From Amycolatopsis xylanica (lineage in GTDB: Bacteria; Actinomycetota; Actinomycetes; Mycobacteriales; Pseudonocardiaceae), in assembly GCF_900107045.1 (NCBI RefSeq), contig NZ_FNON01000007.1, forward strand, positions 62,001 to 126,000: DNA of 64,000 bases. Reading direction: 5' to 3'. This document shows, piece by piece, positions 50,488-58,968 of the stretch. Below the pieces are notes generated by a model. It saw nothing but the letters and a program-made list of their open reading frames with translations, did no database searches and had not been told where the DNA came from. Numbering within the stretch: position 1 is the stretch's first letter; every line of letters starts with the position of its first letter. Both the position numbers and the translations under genes were made by a program.

Positions 50488-51084
50488 ATGGCCCGACTGA
50501 CCCGCGCCGAAAGCCAGGCACGCACCCGCGAACAGCTGACCGCCACCGCGAAGGACCTCTTCCTGCGCGATGGCTACTCGGCGACCTCGCTGGAGAAGGT
50601 GGCCGACGAGGCCGGCTACTCGAAGGGCGCGGTCTACTCGAACTTCCGCAACAAGGACGAGCTGTGCCTCGCGGTGCTCGACCGCATCCACGAAGAGCAG
50701 GTCGCGATGATCACCGAGGCGCTCGTCGGCGCCGACGACATGAACGGGCTGATCACCGCGTTTCAGACCTGGGCGGAGCGCAGCATCGGCGACGAGGCGT
50801 GGACGGCGCTCGAGGTCGAGTTCGCCACCAACGCCCGGCACAATCCCGAGGTCAGGCACGAGCTGGCGATCAGGGACAAGGCGATCCGCGACTCGATCGC
50901 GGCGCTGCTCACCGGCTACGCCGAGCAGTTCTCGATCACGCTGCCGATGTCGGCCGACGACGCGGCGACCGCGCTGCTCAGCCTGGGCATCGGGCTGGGC
51001 GTGCAGCGCGCGATCGACCCGAGCATCCCGGTGAACGTGCTGCCGGACGTCATCCGGCTCTTCGCGGGCTCTCCAACGGGATAA
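50488..51084 (+). CDS. TetR-family transcriptional regulator
   Basis: 198 residues from ATG 50488 (GTG 50479 possible). The DNA-binding region is TREQLTATAKDLFLRDGYSATSLEKVADEAGYSKGAVYSNFRNKDEL, a classic TetR helix-turn-helix; the C-terminal helical domain (QTWAERSIGDEAWTALEVEFATNAR) resembles TetR_C of the AcrR/BetI type. It lies at the end of the reductase-amidase-TetR run, so it may autoregulate that operon. Its TAA is in the left arm of the hairpin at 51078. Confidence 0.87.
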   Translation: MARLTRAESQARTREQLTATAKDLFLRDGYSATSLEKVADEAGYSKGAVYSNFRNKDELCLAVLDRIHEEQVAMITEALVGADDMNGLITAFQTWAERSIGDEAWTALEVEFATNARHNPEVRHELAIRDKAIRDSIAALLTGYAEQFSITLPMSADDAATALLSLGIGLGVQRAIDPSIPVNVLPDVIRLFAGSPTG

Positions 51085-51126
51085 AGCGGGCTTAACTCCG
51101 GTCCGGGATAAAGCCCGCTTTATCCC
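51078..51126. terminator. Bidirectional hairpin terminator
   Basis: GGGATAAAGCGGGCTT (51078-51093) and AAGCCCGCTTTATCCC (51111-51126) pair perfectly around a 17-base loop, between the stops of convergent genes at 51084 and 51129. Confidence 0.8.
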
Positions 51127-51128
51127 GG

Positions 51129-52469
51129 TCAGGAGGTCGCGGGATCCGCGGTGGAGCTTGAGGAGAGTTCGCGCAGGCGGTCGCGGACCGAGCGCCAGGC
51201 CAGGTCGGCGTTGAGCTGACGGCGGACGCCCGTGTCCGGGGGCTGCTCGGGCGGGAGCAGCCGCTGCGCGAGGTCGGCGAGCCAGTGCGCGTCGCACGGG
51301 TCGACGTACTTGCAGAGGTGACTCCAGGCGAAGAAGCTCACCGGCGACTGCTCCAGGTACGCGACGATCTGGTCGCGCGGGCGCAGGCCGAGCACGTTCG
51401 CTGGCCACAGCGCGTCCAGGAAGTCGGCGCGCGCGGGGTCGGCCAGGTGCGCGAGCACCGTCTGCGTGATCTCGGGGCGGCCGAGCAGCTCGGCGTAGCG
51501 GTCGCGCAGCGCGGGAACGTCGAAGCGCCAGGGCAGGCCGTCGATCGGGTTGTCCAAAAAGGACAGGATGGCGACCAGCGGCCGGATGGTGCGCAGGCAG
51601 GGCTCGCGCGCGTCGACCAGCTCGGCGTAGCGCCAGAGCACCGGCACCGCGTCGAGGTAGTACTCGATGCCGTCGCCGGGGCCGTACTCGGCGACCAGCG
51701 CCGTGAGGATGCCGCCGGCGCCGTCGAGCAGGTCGTCGTCGACCACGGCCGCGGACAGCGCGTCGCGCAGGCCGCCGGTGACCGCGGCGGTCAGCGCGAG
51801 GTACTCGTCCATCACGTCGTTGCGGAAGCCGTCACGCAGCAGCCACGACTTGATCTCCGGGTCGCGGGAGTCCGCGAGCCGCTCGACCGCCTGGACCCGG
51901 CCCCAGCCGCGGACGCGGCGCGCGAGGTCGAAGACCGCGCGGTGCGGATCGGGCTGCGTGCGCCACAGCGCGCCCACGGCGAAGAGCGTCAGCTCCTCGA
52001 GCGCGCCCATCAGCAACAGCAGTTCGCGATCGCGCTCGTCTCCGCTCAACGAGAGCAAGAGCAATCCAATCTTGACCGATTCACGCAGTGTTCCGCCCTC
52101 GACGAGCAATCGGGCCAATTCACGGACTCGCGTGTCGGAAATGGCGCGTTGTTCGAGCAGACCGGACAGTTCATCGGACATTTCCGCGACATTGACGTCT
52201 TCGAGGCAGCGTTCGAGGCCCGGCACGATCGCCGGGACGAGTTCGCCGCGCGCCGCCTCGGCCAGCAGATCCGCCAGCCCGGACGCGCCGTCGAGCCGGT
52301 TGCGGGCCAGGTGATGACTCAGTATGCCGTCGAGCGCGCCCGGCCCGAAGGTCAGCCCGTCGTCGTGTTCGGGCTCGTCAGGCAGCGGATTTCCTTCGTC
52401 AGGCCAAGGTCCGGGCCCGTACAGCGCCGCCAGCGAAAGGGCGTGCGAAAAGAACGTGGATCCACTCAT
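51129..52469 (-). CDS. Uncharacterised mostly helical protein
   Basis: 446 residues with no family I recognise. The chain is almost all alpha-helical and Leu/Ala/Asp-rich, with HEAT-like segments (LSGLLEQRAISDTRVRELARLLVEGGTLRESVKIGLLLLSL, LADSRDPEIKSWLLRDGFRNDVMDEYLALTAAV). RGWGRVQAVERLADSRDPEIKSWLLRDG resembles repeat units of scaffold proteins that respond to one-residue damage. There is no signal peptide or membrane segment. The N-terminus (FFSHALSLAALYGPGPWPDEGNPLPDEPEHDDG) is probably disordered. It may be a protein-interaction scaffold. Monocistronic. Confidence 0.65.
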   Translation of the reverse strand: MSGSTFFSHALSLAALYGPGPWPDEGNPLPDEPEHDDGLTFGPGALDGILSHHLARNRLDGASGLADLLAEAARGELVPAIVPGLERCLEDVNVAEMSDELSGLLEQRAISDTRVRELARLLVEGGTLRESVKIGLLLLSLSGDERDRELLLLMGALEELTLFAVGALWRTQPDPHRAVFDLARRVRGWGRVQAVERLADSRDPEIKSWLLRDGFRNDVMDEYLALTAAVTGGLRDALSAAVVDDDLLDGAGGILTALVAEYGPGDGIEYYLDAVPVLWRYAELVDAREPCLRTIRPLVAILSFLDNPIDGLPWRFDVPALRDRYAELLGRPEITQTVLAHLADPARADFLDALWPANVLGLRPRDQIVAYLEQSPVSFFAWSHLCKYVDPCDAHWLADLAQRLLPPEQPPDTGVRRQLNADLAWRSVRDRLRELSSSSTADPATS

Positions 52470-52688
52470 CGCGCGCGCCAGCGCCTCCCCCTCGGACGGG
52501 TCATAGGCAAGAGAATGACAGCTACCCGGCCATTGAGCAACCGATTACCCGTTCATGTACATGAATTCTTCGGCGCTCTTGTGGCTTGATTGACGCTTCG
52601 TTATCGTACGGATACGCCGCAGCAAGAAGCAGAGCTGCAATTCCCGCGCACCACCCTCCGGGGTTTCTCCCTGCCCGGAGCAGCTCTG

Positions 52689-52730
52689 TCGAAATAGGTA
52701 AACAGGATCACTTTTCGTGTCCTAATTCGA
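52689..52730. promoter_or_regulatory. Inverted repeat TCGAAATAGG / CCTAATTCGA before the chitosanase gene
   Basis: Ten-base arms (9 of 10 paired) at 52689-52698 and 52721-52730, with a nested AGGATCAC/GTGTCCT inside. It ends 21 bases before the chitosanase ATG and overlaps the expected promoter or leader. It could be an operator for a chitosan-responsive repressor or an mRNA leader hairpin. Confidence 0.45.
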
Positions 52731-52751
52731 CAATGAAAGGGACTCTTAACC

Positions 52752-53591
52752 ATGAACGCCAGAATCCGCCGCGGCATCGGCGTCGCCTCCGTGCTGGCTT
52801 TGTCCGTCGCGACGCCCGTAGTGGTCTCCACCGCCTCCTTCGCCGCCACCGAGGCCCCCGCGCTCGGCGCCGCCGTGCTCGCGGGTGACCTTTCGGCGCC
52901 CGCGAAGAAGGAAATCGCGATGAAGCTCGTCTCCAGCGCGGAGAACTCCTCGCTGGACTGGAAGGCGCAGTACAAGTACATCGAGGACATCGGCGACGGC
53001 CGCGGCTACACCGCGGGCATCATCGGCTTCTGTTCCGGCACCGGCGACATGCTCGACCTGGTCGAGTACTACTCGCAGACCACGCCGGGCAACCCGCTGC
53101 AGAAGTACCTCCCCGCGCTGCGCAAGGTCAACGGCACCGACTCGCACGCGGGCCTCGGCTCGGCCTTCGTCAGCGACTGGAAGAAGGCGGCCGCCACCGA
53201 CGCGTTCAAGAACGCGCAGAACCACGAGCGTGACCGCGTCTACTTCAACCCGTCGGTCGCGCAGGGCAAAGCGGACGGCCTGAGCAATCTCGGACAATTC
53301 GCCTACTACGACGCCGCGGTCATGCACGGCTTCGACGGCGACTCGACGAGCTTCAAGGGCATCCGCTCCGCCGCGCTGAAGAAGGCGAAGCCGCCGTCAC
53401 AGGGCGGCGACGAGACGACCTACCTCAAGGCGTTCCTCGTCGAGCGCAAGCGCGTCATGAAGCAGGAGGAAGCCCACTCCGACACGTCCCGTGTGGACAC
53501 CGAGCAGTCGAAGTTCCTGAACGAGAAGAACTTCGACCTGCACACCCCGCTGAAGTGGTCGGTGTACGGGGAGCAGTTCCAGATCAACTGA
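52752..53591 (+). CDS. Secreted GH46 chitosanase
   Basis: 279 residues from ATG 52752 (AAGGGA upstream). Signal peptide through TASFAA. GH46 residues: the general acid Glu in VSSAENSSLDW and the base Asp in YIEDIGDGRGYTAGIIGF correspond to Glu22 and Asp40 of Streptomyces N174 chitosanase. The rest (CSGTGDMLDLVEYY, NLGQFAYYDAAVMHG, LNEKNFDLHTPLKWSVYGEQFQI) matches the family to the end. It hydrolyses beta-1,4 links of chitosan outside the cell. A palindrome in the leader (52689) suggests substrate-dependent control. Confidence 0.93.
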   Translation: MNARIRRGIGVASVLALSVATPVVVSTASFAATEAPALGAAVLAGDLSAPAKKEIAMKLVSSAENSSLDWKAQYKYIEDIGDGRGYTAGIIGFCSGTGDMLDLVEYYSQTTPGNPLQKYLPALRKVNGTDSHAGLGSAFVSDWKKAAATDAFKNAQNHERDRVYFNPSVAQGKADGLSNLGQFAYYDAAVMHGFDGDSTSFKGIRSAALKKAKPPSQGGDETTYLKAFLVERKRVMKQEEAHSDTSRVDTEQSKFLNEKNFDLHTPLKWSVYGEQFQIN

Positions 53592-53647
53592 ACATGACGC
53601 GCGTGCTTCGTCCGAGGCGGGATTGAGCCTGCGCACCGTTCAGGGAC

Positions 53648-53691
53648 TCGTGAGTGTTGCGGCCGGTTCTAACCGGCCGCAACACTCACGA
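53648..53691. terminator. Palindromic element copy 4, bidirectional terminator
   Basis: Perfect 21-base arms around CT, beginning TCGTGAGTGTTGCGGCCGG, between the convergent chitosanase (stop 53591) and GntR (stop 53697-53695) genes. The core is the same as the copy at 35905. Confidence 0.8.
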
Positions 53692-53694
53692 CAC

Positions 53695-54357
53695 CTAGTC
53701 GCCGATCGCGGCGACGATGCGAGCCAGGAAGTCCGCGACGTGGTTGCGGAGCAGGTCCGACGCGGTCTGCGCGTCGCCCTTCTTGGCGGCGGCCAGAATC
53801 GCCTTGTGCTCGTTCCATTCCTTGCGCCAGCTGGGGTTCGCTTCCCAGCCGACGATGCTGATCAAGGCCGCGCGGTCCTTGAGGTCGTCGAGGATGCTGA
53901 CGAGCAAGGGGTTGCCGCAGCCGCTGTAGAGCGCGCGGTGGAAGCGGCGGTTCAACAGGCTCAAGGCGGCCTGGTCGCGATCCGAGATCGCGGCCGAGGC
54001 TTCCTTCAACGCTTCGGCGGCGTCCTCGAGCAGGGCCGGGTCACGGCGCTCGACCGTGCGGCGGACCGCCTCGGGCTCCAGCACCAGCCGGACGTCGTAG
54101 ACGGCCTTGGCGAGTTCGGAGTCGACCACGCAGACCGAGGCGCCCTTGTACGGGCTGAACGTCACGAGGCCCGAATTGGACAGCACCTTCAGCGCCTCGC
54201 GCACCGGCGTCTTCGAGACGCCGAGCTTGGCCGCCAATTCCGCCTCGACCAGCGGCTGGCCGGGTAACAGCTCCCGGGTGAGGATGCCTCGGCGGATTTC
54301 CTCCAGCACCACTTCGGTGCGCGAGGCGGGCAGGCTGAACGTCCCAGACATCGTCAT
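53695..54357 (-). CDS. GntR-family (FadR/FCD-type) regulator
   Basis: 220 residues from ATG 54357 (GGGAG six bases upstream; an in-frame ATG at 54351). The winged helix is VVLEEIRRGILTRELLPGQPLVEAELAAKLGVSKTPVREALKVL, followed by the FCD ligand domain with metal-site histidines expected in NRRFHRALYSGCGN and WNEHKAILAAAKKGDA. FCD regulators bind carboxylate metabolites. It is divergent from an IlvD/Edd-type dehydratase, with a TATGA-N4-TCATA dyad between them, so a sugar acid or its dehydration product is the likely effector (inference). Confidence 0.87.
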   Translation of the reverse strand: MTMSGTFSLPASRTEVVLEEIRRGILTRELLPGQPLVEAELAAKLGVSKTPVREALKVLSNSGLVTFSPYKGASVCVVDSELAKAVYDVRLVLEPEAVRRTVERRDPALLEDAAEALKEASAAISDRDQAALSLLNRRFHRALYSGCGNPLLVSILDDLKDRAALISIVGWEANPSWRKEWNEHKAILAAAKKGDAQTASDLLRNHVADFLARIVAAIGD

Positions 54358-54450
54358 CTCCGGCTCCCGACGGCTTTCGCAGATAGTGCCAAATCTACTG
54401 GTATGACGCCGCCCGAATGTTCCGGCCGGGAACAGTCGCAGAAATGATAT

Positions 54451-54464
54451 ATGAGATGTCATAC
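54451..54464. promoter_or_regulatory. TATGA-N4-TCATA operator, GntR/dehydratase gap
   Basis: Perfect 5-base arms in an AT-rich island, 46 bases before the dehydratase ATG. The length and half-sites fit FadR-subfamily GntR sites. This AT-rich stretch is in an open frame but is regulatory rather than coding. Confidence 0.55.
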
Positions 54465-54509
54465 TTTAGGGACTACACACAGCCCAGGAGAGTGGCAGGA
54501 TCAGCCCAC

Positions 54510-56228
54510 ATGATGAAGCCTGAGGACCTCCGTAGTCACCGCTGGTTCGGCGGCGACGAGCTGCGCAACTTCAGCCACCGCGCGCGGAGCAGGCAACTAG
54601 GATTCAACCCCGAAGAGCATCTTGGCAAGCCCGTGATCGGGATCTTGAACACGTGGAGTGACATCAACCCCTGTCACATGCACCTGCGTGAGCGGGCCGA
54701 GCAGGTCAAACGCGGCGTCTGGCAGGCGGGCGGCTTCCCGCTGGAGTTCCCGGTCGCGACGCTGTCGGAGACCTACCAGAAGCCGACGCCGATGCTCTAC
54801 CGGAACCTGCTGGCGATGGAGACCGAGGAGATACTCCGGTCCTACCCGATCGACGGCGCCGTGCTCATGGGCGGCTGCGACAAGAGCACCCCCGCGCTGC
54901 TCATGGGCGCGGCCAGCGCCGGGCTCCCGGCGATCTTCGTGCCGGCCGGGCCGATGCTCAAGGGCCACTGGCGCAACGAGATCCTCGGCAGCGGCACCGA
55001 CATGTGGAAGTACTGGGACGACAAGCGCGCGGGTCTCATCGGCGACGCGGAAATGTCCGAACTGGAGCGCGGGCTCGCCCGCTCCCCCGGCACCTGCATG
55101 ACCATGGGCACCGCCTCGACCATGACCAGCGCCGCCGAGGTGCTCGGCATGACGCTGCCCGGCGCCGCCTCGATCCCGGCCGTCGACTCGGCGCACCATC
55201 GGATGGCCGCGGCGAGCGGTGCGCGCGTGGTGGAGATGGTCTGGGAGAACCTGACGATCTCGCAGGTGCTCGACAAGCGCGCGTACTCCGACGCGATCAC
55301 CACCGTGCTCGCGCTCGGCGGCTCCACCAACGCGGTGATCCACCTGATCGCGATGGCAGGCCGCAGCCAGATCCCGCTGAGCATCGAGGACTTCGACGCC
55401 ATCGCCCGCCAGGTGCCGGTGCTGGCCAACGTGCGCCCCGGCGGCGACTTCCTGATGGAGGACTTCTACTACGCGGGCGGCCTCCCCGGCCTGCTCTCCC
55501 GGCTGACCGACCTGCTGCACACCGACCGCGTCACGGTCACCGGCAAGACGCTCGGCGAGCTGCTCGCCGTCGCGCGCGTGCACAACGACGACGTGATCCG
55601 CACGCGGGACAACCCGGTCGCCGCCGAGGGCGGCGTCGCCGTGCTGCGCGGCAACCTCGCGCCGTCCGGCGCGGTCATCAAGCACATCGCCGCCGAACCG
55701 CACCTGCTCACCCACACGGGTCCCGCGGTCGTGTTCGACAACTACAGCGACCTCAAGAAGCGCATCAACGACCCCGGGCTGGGCATCACCGAGGATTCGG
55801 TGCTGGTGCTGCGTGGCTCCGGCCCGCTGGGCGGGCCGGGCATGCCCGAGTACGGGATGCTGCCGATCCCGGACCACCTGCTGGCCAAGGGCGTCCGCGA
55901 CATGGTCCGGATCTCCGACGCCAGGATGAGCGGGACGAGTTACGGCGCCTGTGTGCTGCACGTGGCGCCGGAGTCGTTCGTCGGCGGCCCGCTGGCGCTG
56001 GTGCGTGACGGCGACCTGATCACACTGGACGTCCCGGCGCGGCGGCTGCACCTCGAAGTCGACGACGCCGAGCTCGACGCCAGGCGCGCTTTGTGGGAGC
56101 CACCGGCGCCTCCGTTCGAACGCGGCTACGGCTCGCTCTACGCCAAGCACATCACGCAGGCGGACGAAGGCTGCGACTTCGACTTCCTCGCCAAAGCCGG
56201 TGCGAACCCGGAGCCAGACGCTCGGTAA
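54510..56228 (+). CDS. IlvD/Edd-family dehydratase (sugar-acid type)
   Basis: 572 residues from ATG 54510; a frame open to 54417 runs through the operator. Residues for the [2Fe-2S] cluster are Cys in MGGCDKSTPALLMG and Cys in GTCMTMGTASTM. Other family blocks are ILNTWSDINPCH, LALGGSTNAVIHLIAMAG, and ARMSGTSYGACVLHVAPES. The short, non-amino-acid-pathway form with C-terminal FERGYGSLYAKHITQADEGCDFDFL is typical of L-arabinonate / D-xylonate-type dehydratases rather than dihydroxyacid dehydratase. It dehydrates an aldonic acid to a 2-keto-3-deoxy acid. The GntR gene opposite probably represses it. Confidence 0.87.
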   Translation: MMKPEDLRSHRWFGGDELRNFSHRARSRQLGFNPEEHLGKPVIGILNTWSDINPCHMHLRERAEQVKRGVWQAGGFPLEFPVATLSETYQKPTPMLYRNLLAMETEEILRSYPIDGAVLMGGCDKSTPALLMGAASAGLPAIFVPAGPMLKGHWRNEILGSGTDMWKYWDDKRAGLIGDAEMSELERGLARSPGTCMTMGTASTMTSAAEVLGMTLPGAASIPAVDSAHHRMAAASGARVVEMVWENLTISQVLDKRAYSDAITTVLALGGSTNAVIHLIAMAGRSQIPLSIEDFDAIARQVPVLANVRPGGDFLMEDFYYAGGLPGLLSRLTDLLHTDRVTVTGKTLGELLAVARVHNDDVIRTRDNPVAAEGGVAVLRGNLAPSGAVIKHIAAEPHLLTHTGPAVVFDNYSDLKKRINDPGLGITEDSVLVLRGSGPLGGPGMPEYGMLPIPDHLLAKGVRDMVRISDARMSGTSYGACVLHVAPESFVGGPLALVRDGDLITLDVPARRLHLEVDDAELDARRALWEPPAPPFERGYGSLYAKHITQADEGCDFDFLAKAGANPEPDAR

Positions 56229-56345
56229 TCGATTGTCTTCAGGGGGCATCCCCCAACCGGGCGAGTGTGAGCGGCCTTCTGGCGTGCCCGTATCTTGAAC
56301 ACCGGCGATCGGCAACCCCGAGCTGATCGTGGAGGGTTGAGAGAG

Positions 56346-58130
56346 TTGCCGGATTCCTACTGGCCCGGGTCGAGTGCCGAGCAGACGGACATCTTGCCTG
56401 CCGTATCGGTGTTGACGCAGGAGCCTCCCACAGAGGCGCCCGCTCCGCCACAGAAACGCTTCAACAAGCGTAAGGCCGCCATCATCGGCGGCTCGGTGTT
56501 CGGCGGGCTGCTCCTGCTCTGGGGCGCCGACCTGCTGATCAGCAGCGGCAGCGTGCCACGTGGGGTCACGGTGGCCGGGGTGGACGTCGGCGGGATGAGC
56601 CGCGACAGCGCCGAGAAGGAGCTGCGCGCCAAGATCGAGCCGCGGCTGAGCAGCCCCGTGCAGGTCAAGGCGGGCGACGTCACCGACCAGCTCGCCCCGA
56701 AGGTCTCCGGGCTCACCCTCGACTGGCCCGGCACGCTGGACCAGGCGGGCGACCAGCCGCTCAACCCGTTCACGCGGATCGCCTCGTTCTTCACCTCGCG
56801 CGAGGTCGGTGTCGTGACGCACGCCGACGACGCCAAGCTCAAGCAGGCGATGGAGCAGCTGAGAGCCAAGACGGACCGTGACCCGATCGAGGGCACGATC
56901 CGCTTCGACGAGGCCGAGCCGGTGCTCGTCGAGGCCAAGCAGGGCCAGAAACTCGACGTTCCCGCCGCCACGGACGCCGTGCTCGCGCACTGGGCCGCCG
57001 GGCAGGCACTCGACCTTCCCGTGGCGCTCACCCCGGTGCAGACCAACCCGGACGCGCTCAAGGCCGCTTTCGAGCAGATCGCCAAGCCCGCGGTCGCGGC
57101 GCCGCTGATCATCAAGGGCGAGGGCAAGGACGCCAAGCTGGAGCCCGCCCAGATCGCCGCCGCGCTGAGCTTCGAGCCGATCACGCTGGCGCCGAAGATC
57201 GACCAGGAGAAGGTCGTCGAAGCGGCGGGCCCGCAGCTCAAGTCCACCGAAAAAGAGGGCAAAGAGGCGTCGATCGTCTTCGAGGGCGGCAAGCCCGCCG
57301 TCGAGCCGTCCGTCGACGGCAGGGGCGTCGACTGGGAGGTCAGCCTCAAGCCGATGGTCGACGTGCTCAAGCTGGCCGACAAGCGTGAGCTGAAGGCCAC
57401 CTACAAGGACACGCCTGCCAAGGTGACCACCGAGCAGGCCAACCAGCTCGGCGTGAAGGAGGTCATCGGCGAGTTCACCACCGGTGGCTTCGCGGCCGAC
57501 TCCGGCGTCAACATCCACGTGGTGGCCAACAAGGTCGACGGCGCGATCGTCAAGCCGGGCGAGACGTTCTCGCTCAACGGCTTCACCGGCCCGCGCGGCA
57601 CCAAGCAGGGCTACGTAGAGGCGGGCGTCATCTCCGACGGCGCGCCCGGCCGCGAGGTCGGCGGCGGCATCTCGCAGTTCGCGACGACGCTCTACAACGC
57701 CGCGTACTTCGCCGGGATGAAGGACGCGGGCCACAAGGAGCACAGCTACTACATCAGCCGTTACCCCGCCGCGCGCGAGGCGACGGTGTTCCAGAACCAC
57801 GACGGCAGCAGCGTCATCGACCTGAAGTTCACCAACGACAGCCAGACCGGCGTCGCGATCCAGACGATCTGGACGCCGTCTTCGCTCACGGTGAAGCTGT
57901 GGGGCACCGCGCGCTACAAGGTCGAGTCGATCGCGGGCGCGCGCACCAACCAGACCGAGCCGCAGCCCAAGGCCGGTCCGGCGGAGAACTGCCACGCCAG
58001 CAACGGCGCGCCCGGGTTCACGACCACGGACACCCGTGTCCTGCGTGACGCCGCGACCGGCCGCGAGGTCAGCCGCAGCACCCGGACGGTCAAGTACAAC
58101 CCCCAGCCCAAGATCACCTGCGGCGAATAG
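56346..58130 (+). CDS. VanW-family membrane-anchored protein
   Basis: 594 residues from TTG 56346 (GGAGGG nine bases upstream); another TTG at 56295 would add 17 residues. A short N-terminal cytoplasmic part is followed by one membrane helix (RKAAIIGGSVFGGLLLLWGADLLI). Two or more putative peptidoglycan-binding repeats follow (VAGVDVGGMSRDSAEKELRAKIEPRLSSPV; LVEAKQGQKLDVPAATDAVLAHW; KPAVEPSVDGRGVDWEV). The C-terminal VanW domain reads NIHVVANKVDGAIVKPGETFSLNGFTGPR and GGGISQFATTLYNAAYFAG. It is extracytoplasmic and thought to act in cell-wall modification; the precise reaction is unknown. Confidence 0.85.
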   Translation: MPDSYWPGSSAEQTDILPAVSVLTQEPPTEAPAPPQKRFNKRKAAIIGGSVFGGLLLLWGADLLISSGSVPRGVTVAGVDVGGMSRDSAEKELRAKIEPRLSSPVQVKAGDVTDQLAPKVSGLTLDWPGTLDQAGDQPLNPFTRIASFFTSREVGVVTHADDAKLKQAMEQLRAKTDRDPIEGTIRFDEAEPVLVEAKQGQKLDVPAATDAVLAHWAAGQALDLPVALTPVQTNPDALKAAFEQIAKPAVAAPLIIKGEGKDAKLEPAQIAAALSFEPITLAPKIDQEKVVEAAGPQLKSTEKEGKEASIVFEGGKPAVEPSVDGRGVDWEVSLKPMVDVLKLADKRELKATYKDTPAKVTTEQANQLGVKEVIGEFTTGGFAADSGVNIHVVANKVDGAIVKPGETFSLNGFTGPRGTKQGYVEAGVISDGAPGREVGGGISQFATTLYNAAYFAGMKDAGHKEHSYYISRYPAAREATVFQNHDGSSVIDLKFTNDSQTGVAIQTIWTPSSLTVKLWGTARYKVESIAGARTNQTEPQPKAGPAENCHASNGAPGFTTTDTRVLRDAATGREVSRSTRTVKYNPQPKITCGE

Positions 58131-58209
58131 CCCCGGGGCAACCCGAACCCCGGCGCCGGGCGTGTACGCGGCGTAGGGTCGCGCCAGCGACTCGGTCAGG
58201 GGGATGCGC

Positions 58210-58968
58210 ATGGTTCCGGCGCTGGGGATGTACGGGCTGTACCGGCAGTTCGGGGCGAAGCTCGCGGTCGACAACGTGAGCCTCGAGGTGCCGCCAGGGT
58301 CGTTCTATGGCCTGGTCGGGCCCAATGGGGCCGGCAAGACCACGGCGCTGTCCATGGCCGTCGGGCTGCTGCGGCCGCACCGCGGGAGCGCGCGGATCTT
58401 CGGCGCCAACGTCTGGGCGGAGCCTGAGCGGGCCAAGGCGCAGGTCGGGGTGCTGCCGGACGGGTTGTCGATCCCCGAGCGGCTCACCGCGCGTGAGCTG
58501 CTCACCTACATGGGGACGCTGCGCGGGCTCGACGCGCAGACCGTCGCCGAGCGGGCGTACGAGCTGCTCGGGGTGCTGGAGCTGCTCGACGCGGCGAACA
58601 CGCTGGTCATCGACTACTCGGCGGGCATGCGGAAGAAGATCGGGCTCGCCATGGCGTTGCTGCACGCGCCGAAGCTGCTGGTGCTCGACGAGCCGTTCGA
58701 GGCGGTCGACCCGGTGTCGGCGTCGACCATCCGCACGATCTTGAACCGGTTCGTCGCCTCCGGCGGCGCGGTGGTGCTGTCAAGTCACGTGATGGCGCTG
58801 GTCGAGCAGATGTGCAGTCACGTCGCGGTGATCAGCGCTGGGCGGCTGGTGGCGGCGGGCGCCGTCGACGAGGTGCGGGGCGAGGGCAGTCTCGAAGAGG
58901 CGTTCGTGCACATCGTCGGCGGGCGGACCGGTGGGGCGGAGGGGCTGTCGTGGTTGGCGTCTTCGTAG
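58210..58968 (+). CDS. ABC transporter ATP-binding protein
   Basis: 252 residues from ATG 58210 (AGGGGG upstream; ATG 58204 lies on top of the ribosome site). Walker A YGLVGPNGAGKTTALSMA, signature VIDYSAGMRKKIGLAMAL, Walker B KLLVLDEPFEAVDP and the switch His in VLSSHVMALVEQM are present. It belongs to the ABC-2 (drug/lipid exporter) group. It overlaps the permease start by 19 bases, so the two form a two-gene exporter. Confidence 0.9.
   Translation: MVPALGMYGLYRQFGAKLAVDNVSLEVPPGSFYGLVGPNGAGKTTALSMAVGLLRPHRGSARIFGANVWAEPERAKAQVGVLPDGLSIPERLTARELLTYMGTLRGLDAQTVAERAYELLGVLELLDAANTLVIDYSAGMRKKIGLAMALLHAPKLLVLDEPFEAVDPVSASTIRTILNRFVASGGAVVLSSHVMALVEQMCSHVAVISAGRLVAAGAVDEVRGEGSLEEAFVHIVGGRTGGAEGLSWLASS

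Noticed and set aside
54597..58274. 1225-codon open frame on the minus strand
   Set aside because: It is antisense to the IlvD/Edd dehydratase and VanW genes, has Arg/Gly/Leu/Val-biased composition and no family motif; a GC-skew shadow.
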